Source of the DNA: Bacillota bacterium
Lineage (GTDB): Bacteria > Bacillota > Clostridia > Peptostreptococcales > Anaerovoracaceae
Direction: 5' to 3'
Assembly: GCA_017412505.1 (NCBI GenBank)
Contig: JAFPXN010000014.1
Location: 1-33,826 of the forward strand
DNA: 33,826 nucleotides
A model generated the notes under the pieces. It was given only the letters and a program-made list of their open reading frames with translations. It did not search any database and was not told the origin of the DNA. The translations under genes were made by a program, and so were the position numbers. This document shows, in pieces, positions 25,385-32,437 of the stretch. Within the stretch, counting starts at the first letter, position 1; every line of letters starts with the position of its first letter.

Positions 25385-25402
25385 GTTTTACCTCTTTCTT
25401 TT

Positions 25403-25963
25403 CTACTGAATCTTTTCCGAAACGGTCAGCCGCTCCAGACTTCTGCCGCAGGAGACCTGCGCGCAGTACGCGTCCGTGCACTTTCTGTACCGTTCAAACG
25501 TCTTTAACGTTTTTTCCTCGTCGCCGTAGACCTGCCAATAACCCGTGCATTTCGCGCAGCGGGGTCCTTCCTGGATGAACCCGTTTACGTCTCCTGGCGG
25601 ATATCCGAGGAACAGGCCGATCTCGTGGGGGAACGTTTTGCTGCCCTGCAGTTTTTTCCGCAAATGCGCCAGGCATTGACCCCTGCTGCCGCAGGGATAC
25701 CCGCAGTCTCTCAGGATGCGGACCGCCGTCTCGTCTTCCAGATCTTTCTGCAGCCGGCTGGGCCGGTACAGATACAGCAGCGCCTTGCTGCCGGAAAAAC
25801 GGAGAGGAAGGATGCGGACCCCTTTGGGCCCCAGCCGGAGATTGAGTTCCCGCAGCTGGAGGCACAGGCTTTGCGGATCGTCGCAATCCGCGTTGAACAT
25901 ATTCGCTGTTTTCAGGCCTGCCAGCACCGGCGAGCAGTGCGCGACCAACGTTTCTTCGGACAT
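25403..25963 (-). CDS. DUF3793-family protein
   Basis: The 186-residue protein resembles the DUF3793 family, whose function is unknown and which is often found beside flavodoxin or iron-uptake genes in Clostridia. It has many cysteines, including DCGYPCGSRGQCL, CAKC and CTDAYC, and the conserved FPHEIGLFLGYPPGDVNGFI stretch. The cysteines suggest metal or redox chemistry, which is inference. The open frame runs 55 codons further upstream across the leader and operators, so the ATG at 25963 is preferred even though its ribosome binding site (AGAAAG) is weak. Co-transcription with flavodoxin suggests a role in iron limitation. Confidence 0.8.
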   Translation of the reverse strand: MSEETLVAHCSPVLAGLKTANMFNADCDDPQSLCLQLRELNLRLGPKGVRILPLRFSGSKALLYLYRPSRLQKDLEDETAVRILRDCGYPCGSRGQCLAHLRKKLQGSKTFPHEIGLFLGYPPGDVNGFIQEGPRCAKCTGYWQVYGDEEKTLKTFERYRKCTDAYCAQVSCGRSLERLTVSEKIQ

Positions 25964-25982
25964 CGTGTTTCTTTCTGTAAAG

Positions 25983-26003
25983 AGGCGCCCGGAATGGGCG
26001 CCT
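25983..26003 (-). promoter_or_regulatory. hairpin in the DUF3793-flavodoxin leader
   Basis: AGGCGCCC (25983-25990) pairs perfectly with GGGCGCCT (25996-26003) around 5 bases. On the minus strand only TCTTTAC follows, so it is a poor terminator. It ends 20 bases before the start codon and may influence translation or mRNA stability. Confidence 0.45.
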
Positions 26004-26100
26004 TTACTGCTTCCGGCACCGGGAATAAGGAGAAGAAAAAACCCGTAAATGCCTTTGTGCTGCCGCGCGGAACTCCCCAGAAACCGCGCCGGCCCTGTTT

Positions 26101-26152
26101 GGTTAGCCATCGCTAACCTCTGTCTCAAATTAATGGTTAGCCGTCGCTAACC
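26101..26152. promoter_or_regulatory. two tandem GGTTAGC palindromes, probable repressor operators
   Basis: Two 18-bp inverted repeats of the form GGTTAGC-n4-GCTAACC lie at 26101-26118 and 26135-26152, differing in one central base. Their centres are 34 bp apart. The second begins right after the predicted transcription start and the first follows within the leader. GGTTAG/CTAACC arms resemble DtxR/IdeR-type metal-repressor sites, though the spacing differs from the classical 19-bp box. With flavodoxin downstream, an iron-responsive repressor is the likely ligand (inference). Confidence 0.7.
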
Positions 26153-26160
26153 TCAACTCT

Positions 26161-26189
26161 ATTAAACTCTATTTCAGGGTCGTTGTCAA
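26161..26189 (-). promoter_or_regulatory. promoter of the DUF3793-flavodoxin operon
   Basis: On the minus strand a perfect TTGACA (26189-26184), a 17-base spacer and TTTAAT (26166-26161). The predicted start is near 26154, leaving a leader of about 190 bases that begins with the palindromic operators. Confidence 0.75.
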
Positions 26190-26367
26190 CAACTTTTTTA
26201 GTACTTAAGCGACGGGGCTCTTCGCCGAGGGGCGGCGCCTAAAGAGGCTCATGAGCGACACAGCGAGCGCCGTGACTCCCAAGAGTTGCGGTCGCGGATG
26301 AGCGAAGGAGCGAAATGAGGATGCGTTGGGCGACAGGACCCCGAGGCGGATCGCCGGCATCAAAAAA
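26190..26367. other. gene-free GC-rich interval, possible dispersed repeat remnant
   Basis: Together with the leader and operator region, this makes about 460 bases without a supported gene. The stretch 26210-26360 is rich in short repeated words (GAGCGA, GAGCGC, GAGCGAAGGAGCGAAATGAGG, GCGAC) and contains the palindrome GCTCATGAGC (26247-26256). No credible open frame or ribosome binding site is seen. A structured RNA or repeat remnant is possible; I cannot tell which. Confidence 0.35.
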
Positions 26368-26396
26368 GTGCACATTGTACCTGTCCTCATGTGTAC
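26368..26396. repeat. REP-like palindromic element, family A copy 2
   Basis: GTGCACA (26368-26374) pairs with TGTGTAC (26390-26396) with one mismatch, enclosing TTGTACCTGTCCTCA. The loop differs by one base from the copy at 1322-1354. Runs of six A flank it on both sides. Confidence 0.7.
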
Positions 26397-26426
26397 AAAA
26401 AAGGATGACCCTGTACAGGATCATCC
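26397..26426 (-). terminator. intrinsic terminator after tRNA-Arg
   Basis: GGATGA (26403-26408) pairs with TCATCC (26421-26426), with CCTG/CAGG pairing inside. On the minus strand six T follow. It starts 4 bases after the CCA end of the tRNA. Confidence 0.85.
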
Positions 26427-26430
26427 TCTC

Positions 26431-26505
26431 TGGCACCCCCACGCGGAATCGAACCACGAATAAAGGTTTAGGAAACCTCCGTTATATCCGTTTAACTATG
26501 AGGGC
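26431..26505 (-). tRNA. tRNA-Arg (anticodon CCT)
   Basis: The 75-base minus-strand sequence folds into a full cloverleaf. The acceptor GCCCTCA pairs with TGGGGGT (two G-U pairs), D stem GTTA with TAAC, anticodon stem GAGGT with ACCTT, loop TTCCTAA giving anticodon CCT, and T stem CGTGG with CCGCG around TTCGATT. The discriminator is G and CCA is encoded. It reads AGG arginine codons. No promoter is visible directly upstream; it may be processed from the tadA/Ig-like transcript. Confidence 0.95.
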
Positions 26506-26510
26506 ATGTG

Positions 26511-26530
26511 CCGGGCAGAATCCTGCCCGG
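26511..26530 (-). other. hairpin between the Ig-like protein gene and tRNA-Arg
   Basis: A perfect 8-bp stem, CCGGGCAG (26511-26518) with CTGCCCGG (26523-26530). No T-run follows on the minus strand and the tRNA begins 5 bases later, so it looks like a processing or 3'-end-stabilising structure rather than a terminator. Confidence 0.5.
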
Positions 26531-26546
26531 ACAAAGCAATCGACGA

Positions 26547-27458
26547 TTACTTCTTTTTCTTATTCTTCTGCGCGTTCTTCGCCTTTTCGGCGGCTCTTCT
26601 GCGCTTGGCCTCCCTGCGCATGCGCACGCTTCTGGGCACTCTGCCGCCCGCTTCCTTGATGGACTTCGGACCCTTGACGAGGTATATGCCTTCCGCTCTC
26701 AGCTCCTTCTTCAACTCGGTGTTGTCCGTTCCGAAGAATTCCAGCTCCTCTTCCATCTTCTTGCGCTCTTCGGCCTTCTTCTCTTCGCGCTTGATGCGGT
26801 CCGCTTCGGCCTTGGCCTTCTTCTTTTCCAGCTTATCCTTTTCCTTCTCCACGATCGCCTGCGCTTCGGACAGGGAGATGCCCTTCTGCTTCGCGAGCTT
26901 GTACGGATTCAAGCTGTCTTCCAGCGCCTTTTCCGCCGCTCTGGGGTCTTCCTTTTCCTGCGCTTTTTTAGCGGATCTGGCGGTCATGCCGAACATGGCG
27001 ACCATCAGGACGACCATCAGGCCCATGGAGATAAAGCCGTCGGTCTTGACGTTTCTCGTATAGAACGTCGTGGTCACGCCTTCCGCCAGCGTGCTGCCGG
27101 TGCTGCTGACCACGCCGGGCGCGACGGTGAACTTGTATTCCGCGTTCGACTGCAGGTCTTCCGTCAGGACGAGCCACAGTTCGTCGGGATATTTGGACGC
27201 ATTGTATACGACGTCGAATTCCAGTGCCTTGCCTTCCGCATCCGTGATGGAGAACTTGCTCTTGTTGGCGGCGATCGCCGATTCGTCCATCATGTCCTCG
27301 CTGAAGCGCACCTTGACGGCCATGTTCGCGGGCTGGTAGCCCTTGCTGCCGTCTGCGGGCGTAACGTCCACGATCGTAAGGCTGTCCGCGAACGCAGCGG
27401 ACGCAGACGCCAGGATCAGCAGAACTGCGATCAGCAAAGCGGGAAATCTTTTCTTCAT
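26547..27458 (-). CDS. membrane-anchored Ig-like (Big_5/SbsA type) domain protein with long charged tail
   Basis: The 303-residue protein has a signal peptide (1-24, ASAAFA before the likely cleavage site), an Ig-like domain of the Big_5/SbsA kind (about 25-135; VTPADGSKGYQPANMAVKVRF start, FYTRN end), and one membrane helix (141-159, GFISMGLMVVLMVAMFGMT). A 140-residue cytoplasmic tail is extremely rich in Lys, Glu and Arg, with a coiled-coil-like stretch at 195-240 and a basic end (273-303, closing with KKKK). I do not recognise a function. The basic tail could bind nucleic acid or ribosomes (inference). GGAGG lies 10 bases before the ATG at 27458, two bases after the tadA stop. Confidence 0.75.
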   Translation of the reverse strand: MKKRFPALLIAVLLILASASAAFADSLTIVDVTPADGSKGYQPANMAVKVRFSEDMMDESAIAANKSKFSITDAEGKALEFDVVYNASKYPDELWLVLTEDLQSNAEYKFTVAPGVVSSTGSTLAEGVTTTFYTRNVKTDGFISMGLMVVLMVAMFGMTARSAKKAQEKEDPRAAEKALEDSLNPYKLAKQKGISLSEAQAIVEKEKDKLEKKKAKAEADRIKREEKKAEERKKMEEELEFFGTDNTELKKELRAEGIYLVKGPKSIKEAGGRVPRSVRMRREAKRRRAAEKAKNAQKNKKKK

Positions 27459-27460
27459 AC

Positions 27461-27940
27461 TTATTGTTCCTCCGGGGTCGTTGTTTTTTTCTTGCGCAGC
27501 TGTTTGAAGAAGTCCTTGAGAAGGCCGCTGCATTCTTCCTGTAAGACCCCCGCGGTCACTTCGACGCGGTGGTTGAGTCTTTCGTCGGTCACGATACTGC
27601 GAAGGGAGAGGCAGGCGCCGGACTTCGGATCCAGCGTACCGATGTACAGCCGCTCGATGCGGGCGAGCACGATGGCACCCGCGCACATGCTGCAGGGTTC
27701 CAGCGTGACGTACATGCTGCACCTGGGCAGCCGCCAGCCGCCCAGTTTTTTCGCCGCCTGCCGGATGGCGTTCATCTCGGCGTGGCAGGTGGGGTCCTTG
27801 TCCGTTTCCGTCTTATTGTGACCCCGGCCGACGATGCGGCCGTCCTGCACGATGACGGCGCCGATGGGCGCTTCTCCTAAAGATGCCGCGATCTTCGCCT
27901 CTTCGAGCGCTTCGCGCATAAAGTCTTCGTGAGTATCCAT
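27461..27940 (-). CDS. tadA: tRNA-specific adenosine deaminase
   Basis: TadA converts adenosine 34 to inosine in tRNA-Arg(ACG), so that one tRNA reads CGU, CGC and CGA. The 159-residue zinc enzyme has HAEMNAIR (53-60; His53, catalytic Glu55) and PCSMCAG (82-88; Cys83, Cys86). The C-terminal LKDFFKQLRKKK is also typical. The start lacks a clear ribosome binding site. It lies 28 bases after the ClC gene and directly upstream of the Ig-like gene and a tRNA-Arg gene. Confidence 0.95.
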   Translation of the reverse strand: MDTHEDFMREALEEAKIAASLGEAPIGAVIVQDGRIVGRGHNKTETDKDPTCHAEMNAIRQAAKKLGGWRLPRCSMYVTLEPCSMCAGAIVLARIERLYIGTLDPKSGACLSLRSIVTDERLNHRVEVTAGVLQEECSGLLKDFFKQLRKKKTTTPEEQ

Positions 27941-27968
27941 TTTGTTATTTTATCACAAACCGATCGCT

Positions 27969-29204
27969 CTATTCAAGGTGGAACTTATCCTGTTCCAGTC
28001 TTTGCGCCGTATAGAGGCTGAAATGCCCGGAAAGCATATAGGACATGCTGCAGCACAGCGCGAACAGCACCAGCCCCTGCCCGCCGAACAGTTCGAACGA
28101 GAGCAGCATGCTGGCGATCGGGCAGTTCGTGACCCCGCAGAACAGCGCGGTCATGCCCAGCGCCGCGGCAAAGCTGGGATCGAGCCCGACCAGAGGCGCG
28201 AACGTGCAGCCGAACGTAGCCCCGATGAAGAACGTAGGCACGATCTCGCCGCCCTTAAAACCCGCCTCGAGCGTAAGCGCGGTAAACAGGATCTTCAGCA
28301 GGAACGCCTCCGGCCGGGCTTCGCCCGCCAGCGCCCGCACGATGACCTCCGTGCCCGCGCCGTTGTAGTCGCGGGTGCCCAGCAGCGTCGTGCCCGCAGC
28401 CACGATCAGTCCCGCGACGGCGATGCGCAGATACGGATTTTTCAGGTACTGCGCATATGTCCAGTCGATGCAGTGCAGCACTTCCACGAACAGAATGGAC
28501 AGCAGCGCGCACATTACGCCGAAGACCAGAACGGCCAGCACGGAGTGCAGCGTAAGGTCCGGATAGCCGGTCACCGTAAAGGCGGCCGCCTGGATGCCGA
28601 ATTTCTCCGCGGTCACGCGGGCGACGATGGACGACAGCATGCAGGGCAGCAGCACCGCGTAGTGCAGCGTGCCGTCCGCGATCTCCATCGCGAAGATGCC
28701 GGCCGCCAGCGGCGTGCCGAACAGCCCGGAAAAGCCTGCCGCCATGCCGCACATCGTGATGGTGCGCAGGTCCAGATGGCTGAGTTTGAACTGTCTGCCG
28801 ATAAAGTTCGCGACGGATCCGCCGATCTGCAGCGCGGCGCCTTCTCTGCCCGAAGAGCCGCCGGTCAGATGCGTCAGCATGGAGGAGATATAGATCAGCG
28901 GGGCCATGCGGATGGCGACGCCCTCCTCTTCCTTGACCGCCAGCAGCACCCGGTTCGTGCCCAGGGGCTTCGTGATGCCGCTCAAGTGGTACATGCCGAC
29001 GATGGCCAGGCCCGCGGCGGGCATCAGCCACACCAGCCAGTCGTATTTCTGCCGCGCGGCTGTCGCAGCGTCGATCACCATGCCGAACGCGGCGGCGATC
29101 GTGCCGCAGACTACGCCCACAACAACAGCGTAGACGCACCATTGCAGCACGTCTACGGTTCTGAAAGATACGGTATCTCTGAGTTTCTTCGTCTTGGGTT
29201 GCAT
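27969..29204 (-). CDS. ClC-family anion channel/antiporter, possibly fluoride-type
   Basis: The 411-residue membrane protein has the ClC fold in its short bacterial form without CBS domains. It shows GGSSGREGAALQIGGS (115-130) with gating Glu121, and FKGGEIVPTFFIGATFG in the second half. The chloride-type GSGIP motif is absent and the region reads HLTGGSSGREG, and the GxFxP motif is replaced by GGEIVPTF. Such changes occur in the CLC-F (fluoride/proton antiporter) branch as I recall it, so fluoride export is a reasonable alternative to chloride transport. No fluoride riboswitch is seen, because the gene starts 3 bases after an alanine racemase gene and is presumably co-transcribed. Confidence 0.85.
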   Translation of the reverse strand: MQPKTKKLRDTVSFRTVDVLQWCVYAVVVGVVCGTIAAAFGMVIDAATAARQKYDWLVWLMPAAGLAIVGMYHLSGITKPLGTNRVLLAVKEEEGVAIRMAPLIYISSMLTHLTGGSSGREGAALQIGGSVANFIGRQFKLSHLDLRTITMCGMAAGFSGLFGTPLAAGIFAMEIADGTLHYAVLLPCMLSSIVARVTAEKFGIQAAAFTVTGYPDLTLHSVLAVLVFGVMCALLSILFVEVLHCIDWTYAQYLKNPYLRIAVAGLIVAAGTTLLGTRDYNGAGTEVIVRALAGEARPEAFLLKILFTALTLEAGFKGGEIVPTFFIGATFGCTFAPLVGLDPSFAAALGMTALFCGVTNCPIASMLLSFELFGGQGLVLFALCCSMSYMLSGHFSLYTAQRLEQDKFHLE

Positions 29205-29207
29205 TCT

Positions 29208-30344
29208 TTATCTTATGAATTTATACGGAAGTCTGGCGGTGAGCGCGCAGGTGATCTCGTTGCCGAGCGTACCGCAGGCGTTGCCCATGTCCTCGCAGCG
29301 GATCTCCAGACCGCCCTGTCTGCCGATGATCACGCATTCATCTCCGACCTTCACGTCCGGCACGTCGGTCACGTCCACCATGAACTGGTCCATGCACATG
29401 TTGCCGATGGTCGGCGCGAAATGACCGTTCACGATGACCCTGCCGTTTCCTCTGCCCCAGGCCCGGATGAGCCCGTCGGCAAAGCCGAGCGCCAGCGTCG
29501 CGATCCTGGAGGGACGGCTGGTGCGGCCGCTTCTTTCGTAACTGATGGAGAAGTTGTCAGGCACGTCCTTCAGCTGCACGATGTTCGCCTTGACAGACAG
29601 CACCGGTTCGATGCCCGGCAGTTCCACGCAGCAGTTCTGATAGCGTCCGAACATGCTGCCGCCCGGGCGGACCAGGCCGTAATGCAGCTGCGGTCGGTGG
29701 CTGGTGGCGGGGGAATTCGCCAGAGAGCTGAGCGACATGTCCGCGCCCCTGGCTTCCAGCGCGCTGCGCACTTTCTCGAAACGTTCGTGCTGCAGGTCGC
29801 TCCAGTATTTATCCTCGAAATCCTCGCAGGACAGGTGCGAGAAGATGCCGATCATATGCAGGCCGGGATAGGTGCTGGCTTCGTAGAGTTCGTCGACCAC
29901 GACGGGGTCGTCCCACTGATAGCCGATGCGGCCCATGCCCGTATCCACGACGCCCATGACCTCCATCGTGATGCCGCGCTTGACGGCTTCGTCCGACAGC
30001 GCCTTCGCGTACTCCAGGTTCTGGATGAGCGTGACGATGTTCAGGTCGCAGATCGTTTCGACGAAGGGCACGGAAGGCAGCGAGAACATGACGATGCGGT
30101 CGGTGGGCTCGCAGTAGCTGCGCAGCTCCTGCGCTTCGGAAATAGCCGCGATGCCGAAATCGGTCACGCCGTTCTCCTTCAGGACTTTATAGCACTCGCG
30201 CATGTTGTGGCCGTAGCAGTCCGCTTTGACGACCGCCATCATCCGGGCGCCCGGCGCGATCCGCGCTTTGATGAGCTTGACGTTGTGATCGAAAGCCCGC
30301 AGATCGATCTCGACCCAGGCGGGGCGGTTCATCCATTTTTCCAT
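29208..30344 (-). CDS. alr: alanine racemase, copy 1
   Basis: The 378-residue PLP enzyme of fold type III interconverts L- and D-alanine for peptidoglycan. The PLP lysine is Lys40 in VVKADCYGH. Other landmarks are DTGMGRIGYQW, SLANSPATSHRPQLHYGLVRPGG, the catalytic-tyrosine strand SISYERSGRT, and MCMDQFMVDVTDVP. The usual GYADG reads GFADG here. AGGAGG lies 6 bases before the ATG at 30344; an in-frame extension to 30371 is rejected. It has a close paralogue of identical length directly upstream. Other amino acids (for example serine) cannot be excluded as substrate. Confidence 0.9.
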   Translation of the reverse strand: MEKWMNRPAWVEIDLRAFDHNVKLIKARIAPGARMMAVVKADCYGHNMRECYKVLKENGVTDFGIAAISEAQELRSYCEPTDRIVMFSLPSVPFVETICDLNIVTLIQNLEYAKALSDEAVKRGITMEVMGVVDTGMGRIGYQWDDPVVVDELYEASTYPGLHMIGIFSHLSCEDFEDKYWSDLQHERFEKVRSALEARGADMSLSSLANSPATSHRPQLHYGLVRPGGSMFGRYQNCCVELPGIEPVLSVKANIVQLKDVPDNFSISYERSGRTSRPSRIATLALGFADGLIRAWGRGNGRVIVNGHFAPTIGNMCMDQFMVDVTDVPDVKVGDECVIIGRQGGLEIRCEDMGNACGTLGNEITCALTARLPYKFIR

Positions 30345-30372
30345 TGCGATCCTCCTTTTTTCCGGTGCCATT

Positions 30373-30381
30373 ATTATATCA
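30373..30381 (-). promoter_or_regulatory. extended -10 promoter of alanine racemase copy 1
   Basis: On the minus strand TGA-TATAAT (30381-30373) forms an extended -10 box 28 bases before the ATG, without a clear -35. It suggests that copy 1 and the following ClC, tadA and Ig-like genes can be expressed independently of copy 2. Confidence 0.55.
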
Positions 30382-30403
30382 TAGAAGCGGCGACGGGGCT
30401 TTT

Positions 30404-31540
30404 TCAGCGAAGGTATTTGTACGGCAGGCGCAGCAGGATGCCCAGCGACACCTCATTGCTCAGGATATGGCAGGCTCTGCCGATGTCGCCGAGCACGATC
30501 TCCTCTCCGCCGCTTTTCCCGATCAGGACGGCCTCGTCATACAGTTTGACCCCGGGCACGTCCGTCACGTCGATCATCATCTGGTCCATGCAGATGTGGC
30601 CGATGGTTGGCGCTTTCTGTCCGCCGATCAGCACATATCCGTTGCCGCAGCCCCAGTTCCGCGGGATGCCGTCCGCGTAACCCACGGGCAGCGTCGCGAT
30701 GCGCGACGGCCTCTGCGTGATCCCGCTTCGCCCGTAACTGACCGAGAAACCTGCCGGCACGTCTTTCAGGTACAGGATGACAGCCTTCACCGTCATGATG
30801 GCCTCGATGCCTTCGACCCGGTTATGTGCGCCCTGATAGCGGCCATACAGAGATCCGCCGGGCCGCACCAGCCCGTAATGCAGCTGCGGGCGGTGGCTGG
30901 TCGCAGGGGAATTCGCCAGGGAACTCAGGGACAGATCCAGGCCGCGGGCCTCCATGGCCTGCTTGACCTGTTCGAAACGCTCCTGCTGCAGGTCGCTGTA
31001 GGACTTGTCCTCGAAATCTTCGCAGGCCAGATGCGAGAAGAGGCCGATCATGCGCAGGCCGGGCAGCCGGGCTGCCTCGAACAGTTCTTCGACGCAGGCC
31101 GGGTCATCCCACTGATAGCCAATGCGGCCCATGCCGGTGTCGACACAGCCCATCACCTCGATGGTCTGTCCCCGCTGAACGGCTTCTTTCGACAAGATGC
31201 GGGCATAATCCAGCCCCGCGATCAGGGTCGTAACGTTCAGTTCGCAGGCAACACCGGCAAAAGCCGGATGGTTGAGCCCCAGCAGGACGATGCGGACGTC
31301 CGGGCCCGCCAGCCGCCGCACCTCTCTGGCTTCCACCAGCGTCGCTGCGCCGAAATTGCGTACGCCGCAGCCCGCCATTACCGGCACGCACTCTGCCAGG
31401 CCGTGTCCATAGCAGTTTCCCTTTACGATAGCCAGCATCTCGGCCCCCGGCGCGATCCGCGACTGCACGATCTCTATGTTCTTTTTCAGTGCCCGCAGGT
31501 CGATCTCAGCCCAGACCGGCCGTTCCATCCATTGTTCCAT
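30404..31540 (-). CDS. alanine racemase, copy 2
   Basis: Also 378 residues and clearly paralogous to copy 1 along its whole length; the central block from EVMG to VRPGG is nearly identical. Lys40 lies in IVKGNCYGHG, where the usual Ala-Asp after the lysine is Gly-Asn. It keeps GYADG, SVSYGRSG and ICMDQMMIDVTDVP. The changes near the PLP lysine suggest altered activity or substrate, but nothing shows it is inactive. The gene has its own promoter (31579-31607) and is first in the minus-strand series ending at the tRNA. The ribosome binding site AGCAGG is weak. Confidence 0.88.
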   Translation of the reverse strand: MEQWMERPVWAEIDLRALKKNIEIVQSRIAPGAEMLAIVKGNCYGHGLAECVPVMAGCGVRNFGAATLVEAREVRRLAGPDVRIVLLGLNHPAFAGVACELNVTTLIAGLDYARILSKEAVQRGQTIEVMGCVDTGMGRIGYQWDDPACVEELFEAARLPGLRMIGLFSHLACEDFEDKSYSDLQQERFEQVKQAMEARGLDLSLSSLANSPATSHRPQLHYGLVRPGGSLYGRYQGAHNRVEGIEAIMTVKAVILYLKDVPAGFSVSYGRSGITQRPSRIATLPVGYADGIPRNWGCGNGYVLIGGQKAPTIGHICMDQMMIDVTDVPGVKLYDEAVLIGKSGGEEIVLGDIGRACHILSNEVSLGILLRLPYKYLR

Positions 31541-31578
31541 CGTTTGCCTGCTGTCATGTTTGCGAAATAGTTAATTTT

Positions 31579-31607
31579 AGTATATCTTTATAATAGAAAG
31601 ATTTCAA
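31579..31607 (-). promoter_or_regulatory. promoter of alanine racemase copy 2
   Basis: On the minus strand TTGAAA (31607-31602), a 17-base spacer and TATACT (31584-31579), 38 bases before the ATG. It overlaps the promoter region of the divergent reductase gene. Confidence 0.65.
31589..31594 (+). promoter_or_regulatory. -10 box of the SDR reductase gene
   Basis: A perfect TATAAT, 30 bases before the ATG, with no good -35 box. It lies inside the spacer of the divergent racemase promoter, so the two promoters probably compete for polymerase. Confidence 0.5.
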
Positions 31608-31624
31608 CGATTCAGGAGGCAGCT

Positions 31625-32344
31625 ATGGCGAAAATCGCAGTGGTCACAGGCGCATCCGGCGGCATCGGTTCCGCCTGCGCGAAGAAACTGGCCAAGGAAG
31701 GCTATACCGTCATCGTCCACTACTTCCGGCACAAAGACGAAGCCGAGCACATCGCCTCGCGCATCGGCGGCGAAGCCGTCCAGGCGGATCTGCGTTCGGA
31801 AGCGGCGGTGGACGCGCTCGTGGACGAAGTACTGGGTAAATACGGACACATCGACGTGCTCGTGAACAACGCCGGGGTTTCGCGCGTCAACCAGGTGCAG
31901 GACGTCTCGAACTACGAGTGGGACCTGCTGCAGGCCAGCAACGCCACGTCCGTGTTTCTGATGACCCGCGCCGTGCTCCCCTCCATGATCGAAGAGCGCA
32001 GCGGCGCTATCGTCAATATCTCTTCCATGTGGGGCATCGCGGGAGGATCCTGCGAATCGGCCTATTCCGCGTCGAAAGGCGCGGTGATCGCGTTCACAAG
32101 GGCTGTGGCCAAGGAGGTCGGACCGTCCGGCATCCGCGTCAACTGCGTGGCGCCCGGCGTGATCGAGACCGCCATGCTCGACCGCTACACGCCGCAGGAA
32201 CTGGAGGCGCTGGCGGACGAAACGCCCCTCGGCCGCCTCGGTGACCCCGAAGACGTGGCCGAAGCCGTCGCGTTCCTCGCTTCGGACGCAGCCAGCTTCA
32301 TCACCGGCCAGGTGCTGAGCGTGGACGGCGGGTTTATCCTTTAA
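31625..32344 (+). CDS. short-chain dehydrogenase/reductase, FabG-like 3-oxoacyl-ACP reductase
   Basis: A 239-residue classical SDR. It has the cofactor motif TGASGGIG (8-15), NNAG (81-84), catalytic Ser134 in NISS, Tyr147 and Lys151 in YSASK, and the C-terminal GQVLSVDGGF. FabG reduces 3-oxoacyl-ACP in fatty-acid elongation, but this gene stands alone, outside a fab cluster, so a different ketone or alcohol substrate is possible. AGGAGG precedes the ATG. It is terminated by the long palindrome at 32352-32422. Confidence 0.9.
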   Translation: MAKIAVVTGASGGIGSACAKKLAKEGYTVIVHYFRHKDEAEHIASRIGGEAVQADLRSEAAVDALVDEVLGKYGHIDVLVNNAGVSRVNQVQDVSNYEWDLLQASNATSVFLMTRAVLPSMIEERSGAIVNISSMWGIAGGSCESAYSASKGAVIAFTRAVAKEVGPSGIRVNCVAPGVIETAMLDRYTPQELEALADETPLGRLGDPEDVAEAVAFLASDAASFITGQVLSVDGGFIL

Positions 32345-32351
32345 ACAGAAT

Positions 32352-32422
32352 AAAACAACACACGGGGACAGGTACAATGTGTCGTAAAACGACACATTGT
32401 ACCTGTCCCCGTGTGTTGTTTT
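32352..32422. repeat. perfect 34-bp inverted repeat (double family-A REP element) acting as bidirectional terminator
   Basis: Bases 32352-32385 are the exact reverse complement of 32389-32422, with only AAA between. Each arm contains the family-A core ACATTGTACCTGTCCCC. The outer ends are AAAAC and GTTTT, so both strands give a long hairpin followed by U-rich sequence. It separates the convergent reductase and surface-protein genes. Confidence 0.92.
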
Positions 32423-32437
32423 TGAAGTAAGCGTTTC

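Noticed and set aside
25964..26128. N-terminal extension of the DUF3793 protein
   Set aside because: It would cross the leader hairpin and one operator, and has no family resemblance.
29205..29207. Fluoride riboswitch before the ClC gene
   Set aside because: Only 3 bases separate it from the upstream racemase gene.
27942..30680. A 912-codon plus-strand open frame
   Set aside because: It lies opposite the ClC and alanine racemase genes, has no family motif, and reads as arginine/histidine/aspartate-rich shadow sequence typical of GC-rich antisense frames.
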